Shown here one piece after another: positions 28,582 to 36,904 of a stretch of 64,000 bases of DNA. The notes under the pieces are model-generated. The model had not been told where the DNA came from. It worked only from the letters and a program-made list of their open reading frames with translations, and did no database searches. The position numbers and the translations under genes were made by a program. Origin of the DNA: Bryobacterales bacterium (GTDB taxonomy: Bacteria > Acidobacteriota > Terriglobia > Bryobacterales > UBA6623); assembly GCA_022823865.1 (NCBI GenBank), contig JAJEHF010000026.1, positions 40,359 to 104,358 on the forward strand. The letters run 5' to 3'. Each line of letters starts with the position of its first letter. Positions within the stretch are counted from its first letter, which is position 1.

Positions 28582-28935
28582 CTATTTACATATGTTGCAT
28601 TCTCATCTGGAAGGCTCGAACCCCTGACTGGCCGGTTTCACCGGGCATTAGGGCCAGTATCACTAGAAGGGTGGCAAAAACCACAACGTTAGTCCCCATA
28701 GAGATCGAGCCCCGCCCGCATATTGCGGAAGAAGTGCGTGGCCCCACCGGGGGTCTGCGGCACCGACTGCAAGTGGTCGCACAAGGCATTGCCCGGCCTT
28801 CTACGACCCGGGACTCCCGGCAACGTGTCCCGTCCGGTTCGTTGCCCCGAGCCGGGAGCGGTTCCGCTCAGGCGAGGGAGTGCGTTGGAGGTTGCTAGGC
28901 TATGATGCACGCCAGCAGCGAGTTTGGAGGACCCG
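28545..28935. other. Intergenic region between fic and the cupin gene
   Basis: Apart from the fic promoter palindromes at its left edge this 390-bp stretch shows no convincing gene. Short minus-strand frames contain clustered Cys (CATTCSRC) but no CxxCH motif and no homology I recognise. A tRNA-like string near 28610 was rejected. Confidence 0.4.
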
Positions 28936-29277
28936 ATGGCACGGTACCGAATAGCGCAGCTGGACGAGACTCCGGCAGTCGACTGCCCTTGCGGCCAAGC
29001 GAGGCGGGCTTTCGCGGGTCCGGGCGACGGCATCGCGACCGTCCATCTCACGGACATCAGCGCGGATTCGCGATCCCACTACCACAAGCGCATGACAGAG
29101 ATATACGTCGTGCTTGAAGGTGAGGGGACGATTGAACTTGATGGACGCTCCTACCCGTTGCGGCCGCTCACCTCGGTGATGATCCATCCCGGATGTCGGC
29201 ATCGGGCCAAGGGCCGCCTTCGAATCCTGAACATCCCGATACCGGCATTCGATCCGTCGGACGAGCACTTCGACTGA
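28936..29277 (+). CDS. Cupin-domain protein
   Basis: Small beta-barrel protein of 113 residues. The start is the ATG at 28936, 5 bases after a strong GGAGG; the track start (28924) is TTG. The cupin motif 1 reads HYHKRMTEIYVVLEGEGTIELDG (metal ligands His, His, Glu), and motif 2 reads PLTSVMIHPGCRHRAKG, with the final His. The N-terminus has a C-x-C pair (DCPCGQARRAF). Single-domain cupins often bind sugars or metals, or act as sugar isomerases or dioxygenases. No specific role is evident. Confidence 0.88.
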   Translation: MARYRIAQLDETPAVDCPCGQARRAFAGPGDGIATVHLTDISADSRSHYHKRMTEIYVVLEGEGTIELDGRSYPLRPLTSVMIHPGCRHRAKGRLRILNIPIPAFDPSDEHFD

Positions 29278-29382
29278 CCAGCCCGGGCGCTCGGGCAAGC
29301 GTTCCGGCGCCGCTCGATAGGCGGCCGTACGGATCGGCTCAGCCGCCGGGTGCCGGCGGCTGAGGCGCGCATAATTCTTGCT

Positions 29383-29637
29383 GTGCCGCGGATCCCAGTT
29401 TCCGTTTTCCTCTGCGCCCTTCTGACTACCTGTGGCGGGAACCCGGAGCCAATGGAGCCGGCCGAACTGCCACTGGTGGAGATCGCCGGCGAAATCCCCT
29501 CTTGCCGGTCGCATGAGCCGGTTCTCCGAGCTGCTGGCACTTGCGTTCGACGGCAACGGAGTCCTGCGGCTCGTCTTCCAGCACTCCTGCACCGGGAAGG
29601 CGCTCGCGGCGCGAGACCGCCATTGACGCCTGCCCCT
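29383..29637 (+). other. Possible small lipoprotein ORF or remnant
   Basis: A GTG-started frame encodes a leader-like segment (IPVSVFLCALLTTCGGNPEP) followed by about 20 acidic residues. It then runs on in frame as Arg-rich sequence, while the neighbouring frame carries FSELLALAFDGNGVLRLVFQHSC before a stop at 29626. A lipoprotein gene with a frameshift would explain both. I cannot assign it. It lies in the convergent gap before the DUF4097 gene. Confidence 0.25.
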
Positions 29638-29654
29638 CGACACGCGGCGAGGCG

Positions 29655-30413
29655 TCAGTTCTCGAGGATGCTGATGGATCCGTGGACCGTCGACAGGGCG
29701 AAATCCGGTCCGTCCTCGCCGATTCTGTCGTCGATCGACGGCCGACGCCCGAACTTCCCCTTGCGAACTTCCAAGGGCAGGTCGGTCTTGATCGAACCGT
29801 TCACCGTGCTGGCCTTGAACGCTCCTTGCGTGTCGCTGGGCATCCAGATCCTCAAGGATCCGTTTACGGTCTCGAGGGAGTTCTTGGCAGAGCCTTCGAG
29901 AGAGGCCCAGTCCACCTGCAAGGACCCGTTCACGGTCTTCGCGGTGACGCTGCCCCGCACCTCCGTAATATTCACGGGACCATTCACCGTGCTGGCCGTA
30001 GTCTCATCGTGCGTCCCGACGATCCTGATCGAACCGTTCACCGAAGTCGCCTCGACCCGCGTCCCGCGCGGGACCTCCAGATCGTAGGAGACAGCCGCGT
30101 TCCTGACGCTCCTGGGAATCTTGGTCTCGATCTCGATGCGACCCGGGGACTCGTCGATTTCGATCCTGATCCTGTCAAGGTCGCCCGTCTCCTTGGCGAT
30201 CTTGGTCGCCCGGAGCAGGACTTGGCTGCCGTCCCTGACATTCACTTGGACGGAACCGTTCGTGTTGGCGACGGCAACCTCGCCGCCGTCCTCAAGGTTG
30301 AGGGAGCGCTCGAAGTCTTCGCTGACCTTCGCTCCAACAGCATGCATGCTGCAGTATGCGGCGAAGAGCATGACCGCGGAAAGCGAGATTGCGACACGCC
30401 AGGATTGATGCAT
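29655..30413 (-). CDS. DUF4097-type beta-repeat protein, exported
   Basis: Protein of 252 residues with a hydrophobic leader (VAISLSAVMLFAAYCSMHAVGA) and a good ribosome binding site (AAAGGA) before the ATG. The rest is a repeated beta-strand pattern in which TVNGS or SVNGS recurs about every 20 residues (ATSVNGSIRIVG, AKTVNGSLQVDW, LETVNGSLRIWM, ASTVNGSIKTDL). This is characteristic of DUF4097/DUF2807 adhesin-like right-handed beta-solenoids. It probably acts in the periplasm or at the cell surface; the partner is unknown. Confidence 0.85.
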   Translation of the reverse strand: MHQSWRVAISLSAVMLFAAYCSMHAVGAKVSEDFERSLNLEDGGEVAVANTNGSVQVNVRDGSQVLLRATKIAKETGDLDRIRIEIDESPGRIEIETKIPRSVRNAAVSYDLEVPRGTRVEATSVNGSIRIVGTHDETTASTVNGPVNITEVRGSVTAKTVNGSLQVDWASLEGSAKNSLETVNGSLRIWMPSDTQGAFKASTVNGSIKTDLPLEVRKGKFGRRPSIDDRIGEDGPDFALSTVHGSISILEN

Positions 30414-30936
30414 GGTGGTTTCCTTTCGCTTGGCCCCGACGCCTCGGGCGATTCGCCTGCCGAAGCCCTTGGAGCCGGGTACATCCCTGTAGACGCAGCG
30501 GGACTGGATTCGTTAGGGGATCATAAAGGGCTGCGCCCAAGAGCGTCCCGTCTAGTTCTCGCGAAGTCAGCCAGCTCTGCAGCTGGCTATTCAAGAGCGT
30601 GTCGAGCGTGCTCGTGATCGTGGCCGGGTGGATCCTGACCGACCGCGTGGTCGAACCCCGGCAGGGCTGGGGGGGCCGACGATCACGCAACTCGGATTGG
30701 CGGCCGGGACCTCGACGGCCCGCGGATAGAATCGGGGAACCCCACGGGCCGGCTGCCGCTGGCCACCGATTGCTCGCTGAGGGGCGAAATCACACTCGAG
30801 GTCACTGAATCAAGCTTCCTGATCATTGATAGGGCCAAGTGATCTAGCCAGTGTTTGCAAGGAATTACAGTACATCCAGCCCGTGGCTCGCGAAGCATGC
30901 GGTAAGGTGGCGGTGCTGCGGTCCAGCTCAAGCGTA
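30414..30936. other. Divergent intergenic region
   Basis: A gap of about 520 bp between the divergent DUF4097 and GH51 genes. It must hold both promoters, although no clear -35/-10 pairs stand out. The reading frames here give Arg/Pro-rich translations without a recognisable domain. The one clear structure is the hairpin at 30569-30588. Confidence 0.4.
30569..30588. repeat. Perfect inverted repeat (8-bp arms, 4-base loop)
   Basis: AGCCAGCT-CTGC-AGCTGGCT, in the divergent region between the DUF4097 and GH51 genes. It lacks a T run on either side, so it is more likely a regulator-binding site or RNA hairpin than an intrinsic terminator. Confidence 0.5.
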
Positions 30937-33132
30937 ATGTTCGTTCCAGTCCTTCAAGCCATCTTCCCCTCGTGGTCTAGCCGCCCGTCGGGCGGATGCC
31001 GGCTTGTCGGCACGTTGGCGTCAGTGCTTGCCGCCTACGTCGTCGCTTCCTGCGGCGGGGGGCTGCCCGATGTCGATGAGGGAGTGGTTGAGGCTACGAT
31101 CCGAATCGACGCTTCCCAACGCCTGAATCCCGTCAGCGATCTGCTTTACGGCCAGTTCGCCGAGTTCATGTTCGAGAACGTCAAGGGCGGCCTGTGGGCG
31201 GAATTGATCGTGAACCGCGGATTCGAGGATGTCGCCCCGCCGCCAGCGGCGGCCCATTACTGGGAGCGCTATCCGGACACGCGCAACCACGCCAACGGAT
31301 TCCAGCTGGGCGGCAAGGCCATTGGAGTTTCCGAGCAAGGCTACCCGACTTCCTTCGAGAACCGTGCACAGGTCCTGGTCAACTCGCTGCCCGAACAGAT
31401 GGGTCATGGCATCTACCAGTCGGCCATTCCCGTACGCTCCGGCCTGACCTACCGAGGGTCCGTTTGGCTACGCGCCGAAGGTGTCGAGCGGACAGCGGAC
31501 GGACTCTCGGTATCTGGTGCCTTCGATGGCTCGGTGCGTGTTTCTTTGGAGGAGGACCGTTCCGGGGGGAAGATCTACGCGGCCCACGAGATGAGTGACA
31601 TTCTGGGCGAATGGACGCGCTTCGAATTCGAGCTGCCGATCTCTGAGTCCGACCCACTGGCGCGATTTGTCTTTCGGATGTACGGAGTGGGCGCGATCTG
31701 GATCGACCAGGTCTCGTTAATGCCCAGCGATGCCGTCAACAGCATTCGATCTGATGTGCTCGCGAAGGTCCGTGCGCTGCAGCCGGCGTTCGTACGGTGG
31801 CCGGGCGGGAATGTGGCGCAGGACTACCACTGGGAGTGGGGCATTGGCCCGCGGGACGAGCGTCCGATTTGGGTCAACATGTCTTGGGACAACGATCCTG
31901 AGCCGGCAGATTTCGGAACCATCGAGTACTTGGAATTCTGCGCGAGCATCGGTGCTGAGCCGAACATCGTCGTAAACGCCGAGGGGCGCGGCGTGACGGT
32001 GCCCGAGGCGGCCGTTCTTCGGGCCGAGGGCAAGGACATACGTACCGACTCCCGTCCTGCGACCGCTCAGGAAGCCGCCAACTGGGTCGAATACGTAAAC
32101 GGTGACGAATCCACGCCTTACGGGGCGATGAGAGCCAAGCACGGGCATCCAGAGCCCTTGGGCGCTGTCTACTGGGAGATCGGCAACGAGATCTGGGGAG
32201 ACTGGGTGCGGGGACACTCGGATGCCGCCACCTACGCTGCAAACGCGCGGCGCTACATCCGGGCGATGAAGGCTGTGGATCCCTCGATCAAGATCATCGC
32301 CGTCGGAGACGAAGACCCGAGCTGGAACCGCACGGTGCTGACGGAGATCGGAAGCGAGATCGATATGCTCGCGATTCACCACTACCGGCCGAAGGCTGGT
32401 GATCCGCCCGGTTTTGCCGCCCTCATGGCTAGGCCCCTTTGGTACGAGCGCCTCTACGAACAGGTCCGAGACATGGTTCAAGAGATCCTGCCGGGCAGGG
32501 ATATCGGCGTGGCGCTGAACGAATGGAACACCACATTCGGCATTCCACGCCAGCACACGATGGAATCAGCGCTGTACGGAGCCCGCTTGATGAACGTCTT
32601 CGAACGTCAGGGGGACCTGATCCGTATGAGCGCCGTCTCCGACTTAGTGAACGGCTGGCCGGGCGGCGTGATTCAGGCCAGCCGCCACGACGTGTTCACT
32701 ACGGCTACGTATTCGGTTATCGAGGCGTACAACAGCCATCGCGGTGATTGGCGCCTGAAGTCTGGTGTCGAATGCAGCATTGAATACGATCCGGGCGACG
32801 CTTCGCTGGGCACCGCGGTACCGGCGCTTGATGTTTCTGTCACCGCGACTGATGCCGGCACAGAGGTGTTTCTCAAGGTCGTGAACACGTCAGCCGAAGA
32901 TCCCATTCGCACTAGGGTCGAATTGGAGGGGATCGAGGGCCAGCTGGGAGACAAGGGGACGGCAACGACAGTGACGGCTTCGACGCTCGAGACAGCGAAT
33001 ACGTTTTCGGAACCGGATCTCGTCTCGGGCCGAAAGTCGGAGTTTTCGATTTCCGGCCCCCAATTCGAGTACGAGTTCCCGAAGCACTCGGTCACGGTGA
33101 TCCGTCTCGCTATATCCTTGCCGGGCTCGTAG
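30937..33132 (+). CDS. GH51-type alpha-L-arabinofuranosidase, secreted
   Basis: The ATG at 30937 gives 731 residues; the track start at 30826 is TTG and adds an unlikely N-terminus. A hydrophobic segment ending VLAAYVVASCGGG looks like a lipoprotein leader. Next comes a GH51 N-terminal part (LYGQFAEFMFENVKGGLWAE) interrupted by a CBM-like beta-sandwich (about residues 110-260). The TIM barrel contains the acid/base Glu in VYWEIGNEIWG and the nucleophile Glu in VALNEWNTTFG. The C-terminal beta domain ends HSVTVIRLAI. It would remove arabinofuranosyl side chains from arabinan or arabinoxylan outside the cytoplasm. Confidence 0.9.
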   Translation: MFVPVLQAIFPSWSSRPSGGCRLVGTLASVLAAYVVASCGGGLPDVDEGVVEATIRIDASQRLNPVSDLLYGQFAEFMFENVKGGLWAELIVNRGFEDVAPPPAAAHYWERYPDTRNHANGFQLGGKAIGVSEQGYPTSFENRAQVLVNSLPEQMGHGIYQSAIPVRSGLTYRGSVWLRAEGVERTADGLSVSGAFDGSVRVSLEEDRSGGKIYAAHEMSDILGEWTRFEFELPISESDPLARFVFRMYGVGAIWIDQVSLMPSDAVNSIRSDVLAKVRALQPAFVRWPGGNVAQDYHWEWGIGPRDERPIWVNMSWDNDPEPADFGTIEYLEFCASIGAEPNIVVNAEGRGVTVPEAAVLRAEGKDIRTDSRPATAQEAANWVEYVNGDESTPYGAMRAKHGHPEPLGAVYWEIGNEIWGDWVRGHSDAATYAANARRYIRAMKAVDPSIKIIAVGDEDPSWNRTVLTEIGSEIDMLAIHHYRPKAGDPPGFAALMARPLWYERLYEQVRDMVQEILPGRDIGVALNEWNTTFGIPRQHTMESALYGARLMNVFERQGDLIRMSAVSDLVNGWPGGVIQASRHDVFTTATYSVIEAYNSHRGDWRLKSGVECSIEYDPGDASLGTAVPALDVSVTATDAGTEVFLKVVNTSAEDPIRTRVELEGIEGQLGDKGTATTVTASTLETANTFSEPDLVSGRKSEFSISGPQFEYEFPKHSVTVIRLAISLPGS

Positions 33133-33305
33133 GTTAGAGCTTGGCTCGCCGCCGAGTACAACACCTCCGCCTTAGGCGGCCGGGTATGCGAGGCCACGGA
33201 TATGGCTCAGCACTACACTACTATTTGGAGGCAGACGCCATGCTGCCGCTGGTGTGCTGGGCTCGTGTGCAGAGTCTGGCGCGGTGATCAATACTGAGGC
33301 AGGAC

Positions 33306-33707
33306 ATGCGGATGGTTCGTGAACAGCCTGTCCCAGAAGAGGGGGCTAGCCGTACGGGCTCCAGGAGCAAGGGGCAGCCTCACCGCGGTCCAACTCTCGA
33401 CCCGCGCACATTAGACGAGATCATCCGACGAGTAGTCGAGGTTGCACAACCGGAGCGGATTGTTCTATTCGGATCGGCCGCGAAGGGAGAAATGACGCGC
33501 CACAGCGATGTGGACCTACTGGTCGTGAGCGACGTCGCGGATGCGCTTGAACTTATGGCCCAGATCTACCGCCGACTGCACGGCGTAGGCGTCCCTGTCG
33601 ATGCGATCGTTGTTTCTCCGGACGACGTGGCTCGCTATCGGGACAGCCACTCCCTGATCATCAAGCCGGCTTTGCGGGAGGGAAGGACCGTATATGAGTC
33701 CGCTTGA
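33306..33707 (+). CDS. MNT-type nucleotidyltransferase antitoxin
   Basis: Protein of 133 residues with the minimal NTase motif IVLFGSAAKGEMTRHSDVDLLVV (GS-x10-DxD). The first 40 residues are a basic, low-complexity extension. The gene overlaps the next one (HEPN) by 14 bp. This is the classic MNT/HEPN toxin-antitoxin arrangement, in which the NTase neutralises the HEPN RNase. It is not closely similar to the HepT/MntA pair at 3 kb. Both genes here are intact. Confidence 0.85.
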   Translation: MRMVREQPVPEEGASRTGSRSKGQPHRGPTLDPRTLDEIIRRVVEVAQPERIVLFGSAAKGEMTRHSDVDLLVVSDVADALELMAQIYRRLHGVGVPVDAIVVSPDDVARYRDSHSLIIKPALREGRTVYESA

Positions 33708-34086
33708 GCGTCGTCTCCCCGATGAACCACGTGAGTGGCTGAACCGTGCGCATAGCAACCTGATTCGCGCCCGTCAGCGTGAAGCAGGGGTGTACATCGA
33801 GGACCTATGCTTCGATGCGCAGCAGGCAGCGGAAAAGGCCGTGAAAGCGTTGCTCGTTGCGCACAAGGTTGAGTTCCCGTATGTCCATGACCTAGCACAT
33901 CTGGTGTCGTTGCTCGAAGGGAGCGGCGTGGTCATTCCCGAGGCGATTCGCCGAGCCGAGGAGTTGACGCCCTACGCGGTGTTAGGCCGTTATCCAAGCA
34001 TACTCAGACCGCTGACAGAACATGATCGCGAACGGGCATTAGAAATCGCCGAAGCTGTTGTCCGCTGGGTCGAGGAAAAGCTGTAG
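33694..34086 (+). CDS. HEPN-domain protein (toxin partner of MNT)
   Basis: Helical protein of 130 residues: EWLNRAHSNLIRARQ, then CFDAQQAAEKAVKALLVAHKVEFPYVHDLAHL, the hallmark of the HEPN family (PF05168 type), and LGRYPSILRPLTEHDRERALEIAEAVVRWVEEKL at the end. This subgroup usually lacks the Rx4HxY motif of HepT, and I do not see it here, so RNase activity is uncertain. Start ATG at 33694, translationally coupled to the NTase gene. Confidence 0.85.
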   Translation: MSPLERRLPDEPREWLNRAHSNLIRARQREAGVYIEDLCFDAQQAAEKAVKALLVAHKVEFPYVHDLAHLVSLLEGSGVVIPEAIRRAEELTPYAVLGRYPSILRPLTEHDRERALEIAEAVVRWVEEKL

Positions 34087-34469
34087 ACGGGCAAGATTGC
34101 AGGCGATGCGCTCTTGTCTCGAGGCGTAAGTTCGATCAGTTGACGCTGGGCCCAGGTAACAGGCACGGCGATGGGGGACAGCTGCACGGGGGACGCGTGG
34201 CGTGCATCCGGCAGCTCTTCGAAGTGCAGGTTGCATTGGACGCCCTCAGGGGGCCGTCGGAACAGATCTCCCTGCTTTGTTTTCTCAAGGACGGGAGCAC
34301 CCGCGCCTGACGCTTCTTGGCACGCGGGCATCGAGTTGCCGACAACGAGGAGGAGCCGCATCGTATACCACGTGGAAGGTCGACTCATCGTGCACCGGCC
34401 AGGCCCCTGAACGCGTGGGGCAGAGACCGTGGGACTGGGACGCTGCCACACGTCGTCCCTTAGCTTGCG
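34087..34469. other. Intergenic region with an unconvincing minus-strand ORF
   Basis: The minus-strand ORF 33990..34451 would overlap the HEPN gene antisense and yields a Pro/Ser/Arg-rich translation with no recognised domain. I see no RNA gene or terminator in the stretch. It separates the convergent HEPN and N-formylglutamate amidohydrolase-like genes. Confidence 0.35.
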
Positions 34470-35177
34470 CTATCCGGGAATGGATGCGATGCGGAGCAGG
34501 CCCCCCTGCAGGGCTGCCACGACACGAGAGCGCTTCTCGCTGTTGCTGAGAAACGGCCCGCGGGACAGCTCTAGCTGGAACCACGGCATCTCGGCACCGT
34601 GTGATCGGGTGATGTAGCCGCCGCTGAACGGCTGGTTGACCGTGACCGACGGGCCGAAGGCCTCTCGAAAACTCTCCTCAAGGCACGCCATCCAGCGGGG
34701 TGGGCAGGCCCCGCCACCATCGCCCAAGCAGACATGCGGGCGTTCGATCCCCGCGCCCGGACCGATGGGCGGGCCGACGGCGAGCATCGTGTGGCAGTCG
34801 ACCGCGAGGCGCAAGCCCTCCCCTGCAAGGGATCGCAGCTGGGAGTGGTAGGGACGATGGTACCGGTCCAGCAGCTTGTCTATAACCTTGTCGTCCAATG
34901 GTTTGCGATAGACGGGCTCGTTGAAGCAGGTGTGCGTCTTGACGACGCCGTCAGGTCGACGATCGTCCTCAGCGCGGTTCAGATCGACCACGGCGCGCGC
35001 AACGTGCGTCGTGCAGAATGCAGCAACGTCGCCAGCGATGTCATAAATCTCTGCCGCATGCTCGTCTCCGTCTGCCACGATCTGCCCTCTCGACAGGATG
35101 CACAGCGATTCGACCTCCCGGGGCACTTCCAGCCCGGCATGGGGAACGGACGCGAGGACAGGGAGTGGTTTGCTCAA
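34470..35177 (-). CDS. N-formylglutamate amidohydrolase-like protein
   Basis: Third gene of the ATP-grasp operon. I place the start at TTG 35177, which overlaps the TGA of the GGT gene and follows GGGAG by 6 bases; the longer track ORF reads into the GGT gene. The 235 residues match the FGase family (PF05013): LASVPHAGLEVP, ARAVVDLNRAEDD, LAVDCHTML and the C-terminal FSGGYITRSHGAEMPWFQLELSRGPF. FGases are zinc-dependent hydrolases that cleave N-formyl amino acids or related amides. Here it could trim or deprotect a product of the operon. Cytoplasmic, no leader. Confidence 0.85.
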   Translation of the reverse strand: MSKPLPVLASVPHAGLEVPREVESLCILSRGQIVADGDEHAAEIYDIAGDVAAFCTTHVARAVVDLNRAEDDRRPDGVVKTHTCFNEPVYRKPLDDKVIDKLLDRYHRPYHSQLRSLAGEGLRLAVDCHTMLAVGPPIGPGAGIERPHVCLGDGGGACPPRWMACLEESFREAFGPSVTVNQPFSGGYITRSHGAEMPWFQLELSRGPFLSNSEKRSRVVAALQGGLLRIASIPG

Positions 35178-36904
35178 TCCGGTCTCCCTTCCGCTCTTGT
35201 AGTGCAAGCCCCGCCCGCAGAGCCATCTCGACGGGGATCGGCCACACCGACGAATCCGTCGCGCTCGCGCAGGACAAGCTGCACGCATCCGAGATAGAAA
35301 GCGTAGGGTTCGCGGATGTCCACGTCGAACCCCCGGGCCGATAGTGCCTCCGGGAGGTCGTCGCGCATGCGCGACGCTTCGAGCGATACAACTCCTCGGA
35401 CCGAGCAAGACAGGCGCGGGGACGAAACCGCTGCCAGCGGGTCAGCCCCGCCGAGTAGCCGTATCAGTACCTGTAGGATCGAAGGCGTAATGCGCTCGCT
35501 CCCCGGCGACCCGATCGCAAGCCACGGCCGCCGCCCCCGGAAGACAATCGTCGGCGCCACGCTTGCCCAGGGCACACCATTCGGCCGGAGGTAGTATGGA
35601 TGCGTCCGATCGTCGTGCTCGAACGCGTTCATGTAGTTGTTGTAGAGGAAGCCCAGCTCTGGAGTCGCCGCGCACGAGCCGTATACGTTCTCGATCGATT
35701 GCGTAAGCGCGACCGCATTCCCCATACGATCCATCACTGACAGGTGGGTCGTTTCGCCATGCCCAAGGAAGCGCTTGCGGATAGCGGCTGCCACCTCCTT
35801 TGCGTAGTCCGGACTCACCATCCGACGCTCCGACACTTGAGAGTAGAGGTTGGGATCGAAGGGGCGGTCGGTGCGGTCGAGAAATGCGTGCCGGATGGAT
35901 TCGGCCAGCACGATGGCTCCGTCCCGGGTGTCGATGTCGCGAGCGGCCTTCGGGAGCCGCTCGTGGATGTTGAGCATCTCGATCAGGGTGCGCCCCGCTC
36001 CTGGAGGGGGCATCGAGAACACCCTGTGGCCAAGGAAGCGCGCGGTGACGGGACGCCGCTCGACCGGCACGGGAACTTGTGCTAGGTCGTCAATCTGGAG
36101 GAGCCCCCCGTTCCGGAGCATGTCGGCCTCGATCTCGCGGGCGATTTCGCCACGATAGAAATCGTTGATTCCGTGCTCCGCCAGTTGGCGTAACGTGGCT
36201 GCCAGCACGGGCTGGCGGAATACCGTCCCAGCGCGATAGGGCAGCTTGCCATCGCGCAGGAACAGTGGAGCGGCCGTCCCCGCGCGCAGGAACTTCAGCT
36301 CTCTCCGGGTCAGCGCGTACTGGAGCAAGCTGACCTCGTAGCCGTCGTCAGCGAGCTCGATGGCCGGCCGTAGCACTGCCTCGAGTGGGAGCGTGCCGTA
36401 GGTAGAGCGGACGTAGTCTAGGACTGCCGGGGTGCTCGGGACGGTCGTAGCCCGGTAACCGCGCCGGCACTCGGACCGTGCGTTGCCGAAAGCATCGCGC
36501 GTGGCGCGATTCGGCGCGCGCGACGAGCCGTCGATGGCAAAGGTGCGACGCGCCGCAGCGTCGTGCACCAGCATCATGGTCTGGCCGCCGAGCCCGGAAG
36601 CCGCCGGTTCGCAGACACCTAGCGCAAACCCCGCAGCGACGGCCGCGTCGAACGCGTTCCCTCCCGCGTTCAGCATGGCCACGCCCGCAGCTGTGGCTCC
36701 GTGATGGGCGGTCGCGACCATACCCCCAGGAGATACTGCGAGGCGCTGTGGCTCGTGGACGCGACGGTCTCCCAGTTGGAGGAACGCGGTGTCCGCGGCC
36801 TCGTTGAGGCCCTGCTTCGTGCGCCGGATCCTGTTTGGTTGGCTCGACGGTGCTGGTCCCCGCACTCGGATGGCCGGCTTGGCTTCGACCGGCTTCTGTG
36901 TCAT
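35174..36904 (-). CDS. Gamma-glutamyltranspeptidase-like Ntn hydrolase, apparently cytoplasmic
   Basis: The ATG at 36904 overlaps the stop of the ATP-grasp gene (ATGA) and is preferred over the much longer track ORF. The 576-residue protein has the GGT core: MVATAHHGATAAGVAMLNAGGNAFDAAVA, DGSSRAPNRA (substrate-carboxylate Arg region), and the autoprocessing site GETTHLSVMDRMGNAVAL, whose second Thr would be the N-terminal nucleophile. It has GSPGSERITPSILQVL in place of the usual GSPGGSRI. It begins with about 60 polar residues and no signal peptide, unusual for GGTs, which are normally exported. It would hydrolyse or transfer gamma-glutamyl groups. Confidence 0.88.
   Translation of the reverse strand: MTQKPVEAKPAIRVRGPAPSSQPNRIRRTKQGLNEAADTAFLQLGDRRVHEPQRLAVSPGGMVATAHHGATAAGVAMLNAGGNAFDAAVAAGFALGVCEPAASGLGGQTMMLVHDAAARRTFAIDGSSRAPNRATRDAFGNARSECRRGYRATTVPSTPAVLDYVRSTYGTLPLEAVLRPAIELADDGYEVSLLQYALTRRELKFLRAGTAAPLFLRDGKLPYRAGTVFRQPVLAATLRQLAEHGINDFYRGEIAREIEADMLRNGGLLQIDDLAQVPVPVERRPVTARFLGHRVFSMPPPGAGRTLIEMLNIHERLPKAARDIDTRDGAIVLAESIRHAFLDRTDRPFDPNLYSQVSERRMVSPDYAKEVAAAIRKRFLGHGETTHLSVMDRMGNAVALTQSIENVYGSCAATPELGFLYNNYMNAFEHDDRTHPYYLRPNGVPWASVAPTIVFRGRRPWLAIGSPGSERITPSILQVLIRLLGGADPLAAVSSPRLSCSVRGVVSLEASRMRDDLPEALSARGFDVDIREPYAFYLGCVQLVLRERDGFVGVADPRRDGSAGGACTTRAEGRPD

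Noticed and set aside
28590-28660. tRNA-like string (GGCTCGAACCCC) upstream of the cupin gene
   Set aside because: The T-arm stem does not pair (GGAAG against CCCCT), and no acceptor, D or anticodon arms fit at the right spacing on either strand.
33990-34451. Minus-strand ORF of 153 codons
   Set aside because: It overlaps the HEPN gene antisense, is Ser/Pro/Arg-rich and shows no domain, leader or RBS. Listed only as an intergenic note.
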